Below the pieces are notes generated by a model. The model did not search any database. It was not told the origin of the DNA and saw only the letters and a program-made list of their open reading frames with translations. A stretch of DNA of 64,000 nt. It comes from Odobenus rosmarus divergens (taxonomy: Eukaryota; Chordata; Mammalia; Carnivora; Odobenidae). The position numbers were made by a program, and so were the translations under genes. The stretch's first letter is position 1, and every line of letters starts with the position of its first letter. Below, piece by piece: positions 1 through 13,300 of this stretch. The DNA lies in the NCBI RefSeq assembly GCF_000321225.1, contig NW_004450302.1, positions 3,369,394 to 3,433,393 of the forward strand, written 5' to 3'.

Positions 1-1176
1 ACTGAGCCCCAGCCCCGGGCAGCTGAGAAGGCTTGAGTGCCTCAGGTCAGGTACAGAGGTGTATCGCCTTGCAGCTATAGGCTTGCAGGGAGGAGGGCTG
101 GCCCCTCTCGTGGGGGTCTCCTGGTCGAGGCTGCTGTCTGTCTCATTTGTCTTTGCGTCTCTGACACTCAAGAGCAAGTCAGGTGTGCAGGATACCAATG
201 CCATTGGCTGGAGACGCTGGGAAGGAGGAAACCAAACACAGCCTGTGGGAACCCAGCTCTGTCCACTTCCAGATTCATCTGCACCAAGGGGAGGTGCCAA
301 GGGGAGGAGGAGGAGAAGGAAAGCAAATGGTATCAAAGTCTCTCTAATCCGAGGTTCTGATCCTGGGGTGCAGGGACTCCTAGAGGGTTCATGGACAGTT
401 TCACGGGGTCTTTGGGCCACTTAAAACTGCAGTTTTAAAACTGTATCTTTGTATACTTTATGGCAAGAGAGTATCATAGTTTTTATCAGTTTCTCAAAAG
501 GCCTATGACCCTAGCAAAGTTATAAAATACAAAAAAACACAAAAATATCCTGCTCTCATCCTGTTCCTTTAGGTGAGGGTTCAAGAAAAAGGAGATGGAC
601 CAAAAAGCCAACTGAGTCTTTCCACTGAGCCAGAAGAGACAGTGAAGCAGAGAGGGGCAATCCAAAGATTCGGACTGTAGGACAACGGGACTGCTGGCCC
701 CCCGTCCAGGGCTGGTCCACACTTTGAGCAGAGAGCAGGTTGGAAGGACCCAGCTGCGGTCCATCACCCCACATAATGGTGAGGGTCCTGCCTCCCTGAA
801 GCCCTTCTCTGCGGCCCCCTCTCTCAGCTGCACCCCTGGCCTGCTAGAGGGGAACATTCCAACCCAAACTGGGGTTGGGATCCATGAGTATTAAGTAATC
901 CTGGTGCCCGCTCCCTACGTGGGGATCGTGTTTAGCCTCCCCAGCTGCTTTTCCTCCCGCCGGACAGGTAAGAAGGACAGACCAGTGAGAGTCCTCTGAA
1001 GGATGCCAGGCTCCTTGCGACTTCCAGGCTCCCCCTCCTGTGGCCAGCCCTTCGTCAGCCCCATTCGTTCAGTGCGTCAGGGATCTGAGTAGTGGTCTCC
1101 TGGGCACCCCCCCACAGGGCGGCCCCAGCCGGGGAAGGGTGCCAGGCACACACGCTCCCCTCCCAGCAGGGTTTAC
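1..1176. other. TTLL6 intron sequence, no exon seen
   Basis: Both strands were checked for the next TTLL6 tail segment and nothing matched. There are no SINEs here. The sequence is GC-moderate unique DNA with several short chance ORFs. Confidence 0.5.
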
Positions 1177-1348
1177 TTGTTTGAAGGTGAGGGTGGCGGC
1201 CTGGTGTTTCTGCTGTGGTTTCTGTCGGCAGCTCTTCATGCTCTTGCCCCTCGCTTGCTCGCCTGCTGACTCCCCCTGCATCTCCACCTTCTCCTTCGTT
1301 TGGAAGGATTTTTTCTCCTGTTTCAGCCTTAGGTCCTGGATCAGCTGC
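1177..1348 (-). CDS. TTLL6: TTLL6 exon ([13 protein letters not shown]..., basic tail)
   Basis: The 172-bp exon lies between ttcctcctggacag and AAACAA|GTAAAC. It encodes [40 protein letters not shown] and [17 protein letters not shown]. It is Lys/Gln-rich and poorly conserved, as expected for the C-terminal tail. This is the last TTLL6 exon I can support in the window. Confidence 0.9.
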
Positions 1349-4300
1349 CTGTCCAGGAGGAACAGGGAGGGTCGTGGAGGTTAGGGATGGGCTACAAATG
1401 TGGGCACTCTCCCTGAGGGGTGGATGATGCTTGCCAAAGAGTGCAGTGTCCTCCCCCCGCGTGTCCAGCCTGCACAAATGATTGCAGGGCCCAGAGCAGG
1501 AGGTGGAGGGGACAGCCATGCTTCCCACCACACCATTCCCAGTCTGGGGAATAGCATCCAAGGAGTGATGCAAAGTCAGCCGCTCTACCCGAGGCCAAAT
1601 CCCACACATGGCAGGTGCTGGGAAGAGGGTCTGGGTAGGTGGTCAAACAAGGGGCCCCCACATTGGACCACTTTATATCCCGGGCCTCTCTGGCCAATGA
1701 TGTAGTGGGAATAACGCAGTCACATGGGTCAGGAGACAGGGATCCCAATTCCTCTTTTTTTTTTTTTTAATTTTTTTATTGTTATGTTCCAATTCCTCTT
1801 TTGTCATCGCCTACTATATGACCCCTTCTGTGCTCTGACTTCCCCGTCCATAAAATGAGGTGATGGGGGCGCCTGGGTGGCTCAGTCATTAAGCGTCTGC
1901 CTTCAGCTCGGGTCATGATCCCGGGGTCCTGGGATCGAGCCCCACGTCGGGCTCCCTGCTCGGCGGGAAGCCTGCTTCTCCCTCTCCCTCTCCCCTTGCT
2001 TGTGTTCCCTCTCTCGCTGTGTCTCTCTCTGTCAAATAAATTAAATCATTAAAAAAAAAATGAGGTGATAGGTAGGGACTGGACTGGACAGGATGAGTCC
2101 CTTCCAGCTCTTAGATTTCATGCCTGTGTGAATCCAGGAGGGAGCTCCCTGGGAATTCTGGAGAAGGGTGAAGGTGCCTGTCTTGGGAGGGAGTTTCTAG
2201 GAACAGCTACATATCTACTGAACACCCCACACCAAGGAATCATGATTCCTGGTTCTCGTGAGACCAAAGCAAATGTTCCCCCTGGCAACTTCTGGGTTGG
2301 GGACTGAAGCTCAAAGACCCTCCTCACCATCCCAGGCCCGTCCCCCAGAAGTTCAAGCACGACCCAACCCGTCCCAACACCCACCCACCTCGCCCGGAGC
2401 CTTCCTACCGGGCATACACCTCCCGAGCCCTGGAGGTAACAGTATTCTGGAAGAGGGAGTTGTTGTCCTGGAAAAACTTGTCATACTTCTCCAAATTCAG
2501 AGTAGGATAAATCAGGCGGAACCCCCCATGGTTCTCCTTCTCGTACTTCTCAGTTTTCTCCAACTGCACGGCCTGGAAACCCTTGACCTCCTCCATCCTG
2601 GGGGGGAACAGAACACAGGGCTGCCGTGGATTTTCTTGGGACAGAGCCTGGAAGGGACGTGCCTAGCTGGATGTCCCCTGGGGCCAGGCCGAGGCCTTGC
2701 ACACAACAGTGGCCCGCCCGTATTTGCCGAAAGGAGATTCTAGCCCTCTTGGGACGGCCAATGTCATGATTCAAGGAAAGCTGGTCAAAACGGTCATTCT
2801 GACAGCTCACCAGACTCTCTCCTCATACAAAAACCCCCTTCCCCTTGGCTCAGTTCTGAGGAGGCAGACTGTCGCCACCTCCCCATTCGCAGCCCCTATA
2901 ACCCTCCTCTGGAGAACGGCAGCTTGTGTTTGGCTAAATTTGAGGGCTTCACGGATGTGCTTTTACGAGCTGCAATGATCTCATTCTCCCTCACAGCCCC
3001 TCGGGGAGGTGGAGGTCAGGGAGGGAGGAATGAGAAGCCCCTTTTACAGCAGGCAAACCGAGGGCACTGAGCTACCCAGGGCCAAGTCATGACCAAGAGG
3101 ATGATTCAGGGGAGGGCCCCAGCTCTGCCCTAGCGGATGCTGCCTCCTCCTTGAGAAGTGCAGAGAACACTGGCAGAGGGGAAGCTATTCTGGAATCCCA
3201 AGCAGCACACTCGCTGTGCTCCAGCCCCAGGCCTGCCACTTCCCAGCGAGGGGACCTTGCACACAAGTCAGTTCCCCCCCCAGAAGCCTGGTCTCCTTAG
3301 CTCCAGCCACAGGACCATACAATACTCCCTGCTACCAACCCTCCTCAGAGGGAAGACAGTTCACAGGCAAAAGTGCTCTGAGAAACCCAGTGGCCTCCGA
3401 ACACAGATGCTATTGCCCCAGTTCCCAAAGCTCCGTCCCCAAGATTCAGCAGGCTCTGCTCATGGGGGCGCGGCAACTGCCGCGGGGTCTGAAAAGCAAC
3501 ACAGGCGTCTCCTCGGCTGGGTTCCGAGTCTTCAGGCACGAAAATCACTCTGCAGAACCACGGCCCCTGTTCACAGGCAAATGCTGCCGTGCAGGGAGCA
3601 GGGGACGCTCGCCCCCATCAACCCAGTGACATGGGGTAGGTCAGACTAGTGTGTCTTTCTGTAAAAATCAAGCAACGGGTTTGTTTTTTGAAAGATTTTA
3701 TTTATTTATTTGACAGAGAGAGACACAGCGAGAGAGAGAGAGAGAGAGATCACGAGCAGGGGGGGAGGGGTAGAGGGAGAAGCAGGCTTCCCGCTGAGCA
3801 AGGAGCCCGATGCAGGGCTCGATCCCAGGACCCCGGGATCATGACTTGAGCCGAAGGCAGATGCTTAACTGACTGAGCCACCCAAGCGCTCCATAAAGCA
3901 ACAGTTTTATTTTTTGATTGGTAATCCCTAAATCTTCATGTTATATTAGTAAACTCATATCCATGATATATAGTCTGTCTATAACTTAACCTCCTATTTT
4001 TATGTGCCAAAAAAAATGCTCACAGTAAAACTGTACAAGCTGCCACATTCTGCAAATATTCCAAATAGGATTATCATTTGTTAGAACTGACTCCACTCCC
4101 CACCAGCTCCAAGCAAGATTCTTTTTTTAAATGTAATGACTTGTTTAAGTTGAAGTATAATTGACATAGAACATTCTGTTAGTTTCCCAGGTGTGCAAAC
4201 ACGATTCGCTATTTGTGTATATTGTGAAATGATCACCACAATAAGTCTACTTAACATCTGTCACCATACACAGTTAACAAAAATTTTTTGGGGGGGGTGC

Positions 4301-7300
4301 GCCTGGGTGGCTCAGTCCATTAAGCATCTGCCTTCGGCTCAGGTCATGATTCCTGGGTCCCGAGATCGAGCCCCGCGTCAGGTTCCCTGCTCAGCATGGA
4401 GCTTGCTTCTCCATCTCCCCCTCCCCCTGCTCATGAGCTCTCTCTCTCTCTCTGACAAATAAAATCTTTTAAAAAAATGTTTTTTCTTGTGATGAGAACT
4501 TTTAAGATCCTAGCAACTTTCAAATATGCAAGACAGCCTTACTAACTACAGTCCCCATGCCCTACATTACCTCCCCATGACTTATTTATTTTATAACTGT
4601 AAGTTTGTACCTCTTAACCCCCTTCACTCATTTTGCCTGCCCCCACCAGGCAAGACTCTTCACCACCTCTAACACACACTATAGTGCCAGGCACTATGAT
4701 GAACCTTTTATTATACCTTATCTCATTTAATTCCACCTTATAGATCACTGGCTCCATTTCACAGAAAGAACACTGAGGCTCAAAGAAGAGACGTAAAGGC
4801 CACATAACTAGTACGTTGTCGAGGACCAGGACAGGCCAGTCTTACTGGGAGCAGGGAAGTCATAGAGAATGGGGTCCCCAGGGTGCGGGGGCACCTCTGT
4901 ACCTGGTCTCCCAAGAACGACATCGCTGCCGGAATCGCCCTTGCTGTCTCTCCTCCTCCAAGACTTTCTTTTTGTCACAGTTTCCCAGGTTGATCAGGAC
5001 CAAGGTGTCATATAGCAGACTGTCTTTCACCTCTTTATCCAGCCAGGAGTCAGTGGAGAAGCTTGGAGAGTGGTTAACCTGTGAGGGCAGCAGGGGGCTG
5101 GGCTGTCCAGCGTGGAAGCAGGAAGCAAGGCCAAAACGCCACCTCCAGGGAGCTACCTAAGCCCAGCATGGGGCCCCGGCTACCAGATGGAACAGAGGGA
5201 GAGGGAGTCTGCCCCGGAGCCATGGTGAAGAGAGGAGAAAGCAGAACCTCCTCTAGTTTAACCAGCTTCGATTTCAGTCCTTTCCTCTTGAGAAGCATCA
5301 GGGGTGCCCTGTCTTTGCTCTCCCTCCCCCTGGTGGGTGTGCTCTCTTGCTTACATAGCATGCCCTAAAGCAGAGGGAAGGGCGCAATCCAAAGGACCAG
5401 GCTGGGAGGTGGGGAAGAAGCCAGAGTGATGCATTCTAGACCCTCACCAGGATCGAGAAAGGGAGGCAGGTGGGAGGAGGGAGAGGCCTCATTCCTGCTC
5501 ACAGAAAAGACCAGATCATTTAGATGCACTCTGTAACATTTGAAGATTTCTAGCAGTTTCTGAAGGCCTGTGCCTGGTGGCCAATTCCGCTCTTTGTATA
5601 AGAGCTCAAACAGCCATAGTCTCCTTCCCACCTACACCTGGCAACAAGGGCTGGGAATGGAGGAAAGGCAAGGCCCCAGGAAGGGGACCCATGATTCCGG
5701 CTTTGCCCTCTGAAGACTGACTCTGTGCCAATCAGCCCTAGCAACTCCGACTTGGCACCTGGCTCCTCCAATCCCCACCTCCTATAATGCGGACTGAAGG
5801 GTCCCTTGAGGGCTGCTGAGCACAGGTCTAATGGGGAAGAGAGACAGCCACCCTGTCCTCCTCTATCCACCCTGCCGTGGGTCTGGGGAAGTCAGGAAAC
5901 TCACTGAGGGGCTCCCCGCCCATTCCCTTGGCCACAGACACCAGGCCACTCTCTGTTGGTGCTTGGACCTGAGTGGCCCAGGCCCCTGAGAGCCAGGCCT
6001 GGTTCTGATCTGGAACATCATCATCCAGCTTTGATGAAGAACACCCCCTTTCTGGGAGACGATTCTGTGACAAAAAATCAAGTTGTCTTTAGAGTCTTTC
6101 TGTGCCTGCGATCAAAGTTTCCAGGTCTGGGTGGACCTCAAGAAGGCACAAGGAACTCTCTAATTCCTGGCCATCTACCCCCCTCTGGTGGCCACTTCTC
6201 AGCTAAGGGAGGAGCCCCAGGCAGCCAGCACTGCCGCCGGATGAACAGGCCTGGCCAGGGAGTTGATTAAAATGATCTGGCTGAGCCGGGGATGAAGGGA
6301 TGAGCCTTGACACTGGCTGACCCCAGGAACAGCAGTCAGTTCTCACCCCTCGCCCCAGCCCCTCTACCTCCAGCAGCCAGGGCTTGAGTTTGTGGTCCAG
6401 CAAAATATCAAAGCCCAGGATTTCAAAGCAAGCACTGTTGAGTGTGTGGTTGGGGAAGCAGGTGTGGTAGTTATGCTTGATGATGGGGTGGGCGGAGATG
6501 ATCGTCTTGATGATGACATCCTCGATATCTCTCCAGACCTGCTCCATGTTGTAGCCATGGTTTTCCATGTACCTGTTGAAGGTGGAGAGCTTCCTGGAAG
6601 GAAACCACATGCCGTGAGGCAAGGCAGCCCACCTCTGGTCATCTAAGGCCATCTCCTGCGGGAAACCAGAAACTTTTGGAGACGTTAAGTCCCCAGAGGT
6701 AATGGGGACAGACACCCAGGACCCAGAGTGACAACAGGGCTGTGTCAGCTCAGGAGGGGCCTGCAGGAGCCACAGGGCCACAGTACTTAAGCCTCCACAG
6801 CCTGGAAGTGGGTGCAGATAATGACACATAAGACCTGGCTTGGGCACTATCACTGTGATCCAGAAAACACCTGTGAGGCTGGGGCAGGGACTGGGTATTC
6901 CAGGGGGAAAGCTTAATGGGTGAATAAAAAATATTAAAAAACAAAAACACCCTACATCATGGTTTCGCTTTGATGGCAAATAGTTTCTCAACCTTTGGTG
7001 TTCATTAGAAACACACAGGGAGCCTTTTAAGAACACCAATACCTGGGTCCCACAGCACAGGATTCTGGGGGTGCTAAAGACACAGAAACTTGGGACGCCT
7101 GGGTGGCTCAAGTCGTTAAGCGTCTGCCTTCAGCTCAGGTCATGGTCCCAGGGTCCTGGGATCGAGTCCCACATCGGGCTCCTTGCTCAGTGAGGAGCCT
7201 GCTTCTCCCTCTCCCTCTACTGCTCCCTCTGCTTGTGCTCTCTCTCTCTCTCTCACAAAAAAAAAAAAAAAAAAATCTAAAAAAAAAAAAAAAAGACACA

Positions 7301-10300
7301 GAAACTTTGCTTGAGGACTATCCACAAAGAAAAGGCAGCCCTGGGGCATTTCCACAGATAGGGTTACCAACTGTCCCAGGCAAACCAGGACAGTCCCGAT
7401 TTTAGATAAAGAAGATGTGGTAGATATACACAATGGAATATTACTCAGCCATCAAAAAAATGAAATCTTACCATTTGCAACGATGTGGTTGGAACTAGAG
7501 GGTATCATGCTAAGCGAAATAAGTCAGTCAGAGAAAGACAAATACCATATAATATCATTCATACATGGAATTTAAGAAACAAAACAGATGAACATAGGGG
7601 AAGGGAGGAAAAATAAAATAAGATGAAAACAGAGAGGGAGATAAACCATAAGGGAGTCTTAACTCTAGGAAAGAAACTGAAGGTTGCTGGGAGGGCAGAT
7701 GGCATAACTGGGTGATGATGGTGAGGGCACGTGATGTAATGAGCACTGGGTGTTATATGCAACTGATGAATCACTGACCTCTACCTCTGAAACTAATGAT
7801 ACACTATATGTTAATTACTTGAATTTAAATCAAATAAAATTTTAAAAAATAATAAATTTTTTTAAAAAAGAACTGAAAGTCTCACATCCTGGGAAACCCC
7901 TCAGTCACAGGCAAACTGAGATGACCTGTCACCCTATTACAGAGATCAGAGGATGTCTATGGTTCATGAGGAAACACCTAAAGGGGTGCTCTGCCAAGAT
8001 GTCCATCGACAGATGAATGGATAAAGAAGAAGTGGTATATATACACAATGGAATATTATGCAGCCATAAAAAGGAATGAAATCTTGCCATTTGCAACGAC
8101 GTGGATGGAACTGGAGGGTATTATGCTGAGCGAAATAAGTCAGTCAGAGAAAGACATGTATCATATGACCTCACTGATATGAGGAATTCTTAATCTCAGG
8201 AAACAAACTGAAGATTGCTGGAGCGGTGGGGGGTGGGAGGGATGGGTGGCTGGGTGATAGACATTGGGGAGGGTATGTGCTATGGTGAGCGCTGTGAATT
8301 GGGTAAGACTGTTGAATCACAGACCTGTACCTCTGAAACAAATAATACATTATATGTTAAAAAAAAAAAAAAAGAACAAGAAGATAGCAGGAGGGGAAGA
8401 ATGAAGGGGGGGAAATCGGAGGGGGAGATGAACCATGAGAGACTATGGACTCTGAGAAAGAAACTGGGGTTCTAGAGGGGAGGGGGGTGGGGGGATGGGC
8501 TGGCATGGTGATGGGTATTAAAGAGGGCACGTTCTGCATGGAGCACTGGGTGTTATACCCAAACAATGAATCATGGAACACTACATCAAAAACTAATGAT
8601 GTATGGTGATTAATATAACATAATAATAAAAGAAAATAAAGGGGTGCTCTGGTCAGCTCTGAGCTGGGTCATACAGAAAGGAGGCAAATCTGACAGGTCT
8701 GAAAGACAATGGTGGGGACACATACACATCCACTCAGGCACAGAGCTGAAATGGGAAGTGGAAATGTGGAAGGAAGAGACGCAGGGGCGTGAAGAGTGAA
8801 GAGGAAAATAAGACAAGAGACATGGCTCACAGACAGTTCAAAGAGCTCACTGGGCCCCAGCCAGTGGAGCCAAAACGGAGGAAGCAGGGGTGGTCAGCCA
8901 ATGCAAACTTGCTAAGAGCCTGCTGTACACGCAAAGCTCGGGAAATGAGAGAACCCTAAGAAACTGCCCCCCACTGTCACGGGAAGCCTAAGGACCATTG
9001 CGGGGGTCAACACACATATGAAACAACCAAGGATGCATTTATATAAAGACAGATTAGCAAAGGCCGCTCAATACAGAGGCCCACTGCCTCTACCTGCCAT
9101 CGTCAGGGAATAAAGTGTAGCACCTAAATGAATTTTCCAGATCGCTTGAAGCCAAACCATTCAAGTGCAAAAAAAAATGTATTTAATTTGCTTAATTAGG
9201 AAATAAATTTCCCAAAATAGATTATACACTTCCCTGCCTTCTTATAACAGACACTGCAAATCATAACATAACCTCTTCTTGATGACTCAGGCACATCAAA
9301 ATGAATATACATTATTGTATAATTTCATAATGCCCAGTGGTTAGCCAATTCAATTTAACACATCAGCTATGTGCCAGGCACCCTGAAAGATGCAGAGGAC
9401 CTGGTCTCTGCCCCTAAGCCCTGCCAGATTTCCAGTCATTCTGCCTCCCCTCCTTCACTGCTCCTGCTGAGTGTGCGGCTGCTGGGGGGTTTACCGGGGG
9501 CACAGATAGCCTCACGCTGAGGATGGGGGAAGTGCGAGCAGGTGAGGCAGTCAGCATGAGAAGCAGATCGCCTCAGAAGATGCGGAAGAGGAAGAAGAGG
9601 GAAGGTGAAAGGAAAAGGGAGGGACAGAAAGAAAGACTCTGCCTGGCACACGGAGGCGCCCAGAGGCCAGGGCGCCACTCTAACCCTCAAGGAGTTTAAG
9701 TACAATTGAGAACACATGATGAACGTGTGCACCAAGCCAAGAGCAGTTATGGGCTATGGCTGATGTTGACCAGAGGGTGGTGGGAGTCCAGAGATGAGAA
9801 GGTTCCTGTGGGTGGTTTGACTCAGATTCCACAGGCTCGTCCTCAGAGATGGACCCCAATTCTCTCATCTGATTAAGTGAGCAAACAAAGGCTGGCTGCA
9901 CAGTGGCCATATGGCTGGACCAGGATCTAGAGCCAGATCAGAGAAGGCAACATGGAAGCCTAGCGAGCCAGAAGGTCCTTCAAGGATGTTCTCACATGTT
10001 CTCGGTTAGAGCTGAGCAAAGATGGAGAAGTGGAAATGAGCAAGCCTATATATGGAATGTGAGCCACCAAGTGTCCTGGTGGAACACCACAGAGCGGACA
10101 GACAGACAGTGTGGCCTAGTGGTGAAGGGTAGAGACTCGGGAGTTTTTGTTGCGGCTCTCCTACCTCCCAGCTGTGGAAACTTGGGCAAGTTACTTAACC
10201 TTTGACACCTGTTTCCTAATATGCAAAATCATGCTGATAATAATAATTCTTATTCTGGAGTGTTGTTGTGAGGATTAGATGGGCTGTGGTGTGTCTATTT

Positions 10301-13300
10301 CTTAGACCAGTGCCTGGCACCTAGCAAGTCCTCAACGAATAGAATGCTGACCACCAGTGTAGTAGGGTAACAGTGGAAAGTGGTGTCTGAGCACCCATCA
10401 GGTCTGAGGCTGAAGCGAGGCCTGGGTCTGGTGGAAAGGAAGGGACACAGAGACAGGAGGAACATTCAGGACTCAACAACAGAGATGACACCAAACTCTC
10501 TAATCCTGCAGGTCCAGAGGCAGAGAGGGGGAAGCCGGGCAGGGCAGCTGGTTTGGAAGGCTGGGGTGGGAGCAAGGAGCAGAAAACACTGAGCTGGAGG
10601 CAACAGATGTCAGGGTGCTCTGAGGAGGAATGGGCCTGGAGCTCAGTGAGAGGGGACAGGGTGGAGGCCAGGGTAGCGGAGCAGAGGGGCAAGGTCTCAC
10701 CTTGGGGGGAAGAGAGGTGAAAAAGAGGAGGGAGGCAGGAGGGGGTGCAGGGCGACCGAACAATACTACACACTCTCCCCTGAGTCCTGGCACCCCCTAA
10801 CACCCCTTCCTTCCACCCCGTCATGGCCTGAGAGCCCAAAGCCTGTCATCAGGGTGTCTTCTCATAAGAGGAGGGAAACAGGGGCCCTTAGGTTACATGC
10901 CTTCGGACTGAGGAAAAATCACAGTAACCACAGGCAGTGTCCCCCTGGCTATCACGGGTCATTTGAGCCTCACAGTGACCCTGGGAGGTGGGCAGGGCAC
11001 GTAGGACAGGGGAGGGCAGAGCAGGGCATCTCGCTGCCCTCACCTTATACACCGAGGGGCGGGGGCTCAGAATGCTGAAGACACTGGCCCATGCGGACTC
11101 AGCTGGTGAGAGGCAGGGCCGGGCCTGAAAGCCAGGCCTCACTGAGCACGGCTCTGGGCCCGGCCCACAGCAGCGAAGGAGGCTGAACTGGTGCCCGCGG
11201 GCCGGGTGGGGAGCCCAGGAGGTGGGAGAGCTTCGGGCAAGATGGGTGCTGGCGCCCTCTGAAACAGGGAGACCTCCCCTTCGAGCAGGCTTCAGCCAGT
11301 GCTTTTCCATTTGCTTTTTGGAAGTCTGCCAGCCACCAGGGGTGTTGTGAAATTTCACGTGCCTCTCTGATGCTTTGAAGCCAAACCGACTATGTGTTTA
11401 TCAGTCCTTTGAAGCCCGGTGCGGGGGACAGAGCATGCGCCTCGCAATCCGACAGACCTGCCTCCTCATCCCACTCTAGCATTTACGGCCGTGTGACCTT
11501 GGGCAGCTTAACCTCTCAGAGACTCAGTTTCCTTGTCTGTAAAATGGAGATGGTACCTAACTCATAGTTCTGCACCTACAAAGGGCAGATTACGATGCCT
11601 CTGTCATAGTGAGGGAAAGACGCAATGGGGAAAAAAATGCACACAGAGCCCCCGGCACGGGCCCCACCACACCGGGGGCCTTAGTAGGTACTGCTTTCCC
11701 TTCCCCTCGTACCTGGCCATGTTCACTTCCTCCAGCTCCCCCTTTTTCCTAAAACTCAAATGAGACAGGATCAGACAATAACATGAATGTAATAACTGGG
11801 AAGACACTCATGAAATCTTCCCATTTCTCCCCTTCTGGGGAATCTCAAAGCCAGCCAGCCACAGTCAGCCCACACCAGGCAGCATGACCTATCATTCGAG
11901 AATCTCTGTTGGAGCAGCAACCCAGAAAACCACAGGCCAAAGGAACAATGGCCTGACATGTCCTTCTCCCTTGGCAGGCTAGGAATCGATAAATATCTAC
12001 TGGTTTGGAAATGTCAGAAGGGCCCAGTGTAAGAAGCATATGTTTTGGTGTGTATGTGTTGTGTGTGTGTGTGTGTATGTATCCTGCTGGGGATGTTTAT
12101 CTCTCCTCCTCCCAACCTCCTAGGGTTTACGATGTAGACTTCTTTTAATGATTAACAGCCAGAGGGCAGAGAATAAGGAGGCAAAGAAATATTTGCTGAG
12201 CCCATGTGACCCAAGATGGAAACACTGATGGGGACAGGCTGGGTCTGAGCTCTGAGCCTGGCAGGGCAAGGAGAGAGAAGTGAGGCAGCCTCCTTACCTC
12301 TTGCTTCCAGTGTGAGCATCTCGAATGAAATTGGAACTGTGCTTATTAATGGAATAATTAGTCAGGTGCATGCAGATATCATCCTGGGGAAAGAGACACA
12401 AGTCTGTGGGGTCAGGAGGTAGGGCAGGCCTCCTGCTTCTTCTCTGTGCCCTCCCCTGTGGCTTAACGAGATGGAAAAGAGGGAAAGTCTTGGGGCTTAC
12501 TTAAACTGGTAAAACAGAGGAAGTAAAATGGTAGCCTTCAGCCTGGGGTAGAAGAGAGTCCAGCTACTCCTGAGATTGGGTGGTTCACTGCTTGAGAGAC
12601 ATTTCAGGAATCCTGGGAGATCATAGAGTGCAGGAAGGGGTTGGGGGAGGGACGGGGGCTTGCCCATGGCCTTCTCTCCTCCAGCACCACAGATCTGGGG
12701 CACTAGCTTTGCAGTAGGGCAGATCTGGCCACGAGTCGCAGCCTCATCTCTTCCCAGTTCTGTGACCTTGGACAAGTTCCTTCAACTCTGAGTTTTCATT
12801 TCCTCATTTGTAAAATGGAGATGATAATCTCTATTTCTGAGGGCTCCTTAGAGGGCTAAAGGAAGGGACGTCTGGACGTCTGCAACCTGGCACATGGTAA
12901 GTTTCAGCCAACGACAGCCATGTCCACAGTGCCTTGAGAATGTGGACTGAACTGGGATTTTTCATCCCCCTAAGGAGGAGGGGCCAGGGCACATCCCCTG
13001 AGCTCACCAGGTTGTCTGTGCTGGGGTGGGAGTAAGAGGTGGTGGCGAAGCGTGCTAGTCCTTCATTGTATGCAAAAATCCTCAGAGGGTCACAGGAGGT
13101 TATCAGCACATAAATCCGTAGGTCGAACTTGAATCCGTCAATGATAAAGGGCTGCGAGGAGGGAAGAAAAGTCATATAAGCCTCAGAGGAGAGATTCAGA
13201 CTTGAAGATTAGTGCCTGATCTTGGTTTTGCCTGATACTACAGAGGGCAGGTTTGGCTGGGGCCAGGGAGGAGGACAAGGGGACTTGACCTGTGGGAGTC

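Noticed and set aside
1055..1609. 184-codon minus-strand ORF
   Set aside because: It overlaps the last TTLL6 exon in another frame and has no family resemblance.
6203..7111. 302-codon minus-strand ORF
   Set aside because: Only 6368-6593 is real coding sequence (a TTLL6 exon with splice sites). The rest is intron read-through.
7405..8640. Possible LINE-1 protein remnant
   Set aside because: Only the extreme 3' end is present; no ORF1 or ORF2 domain can be read.
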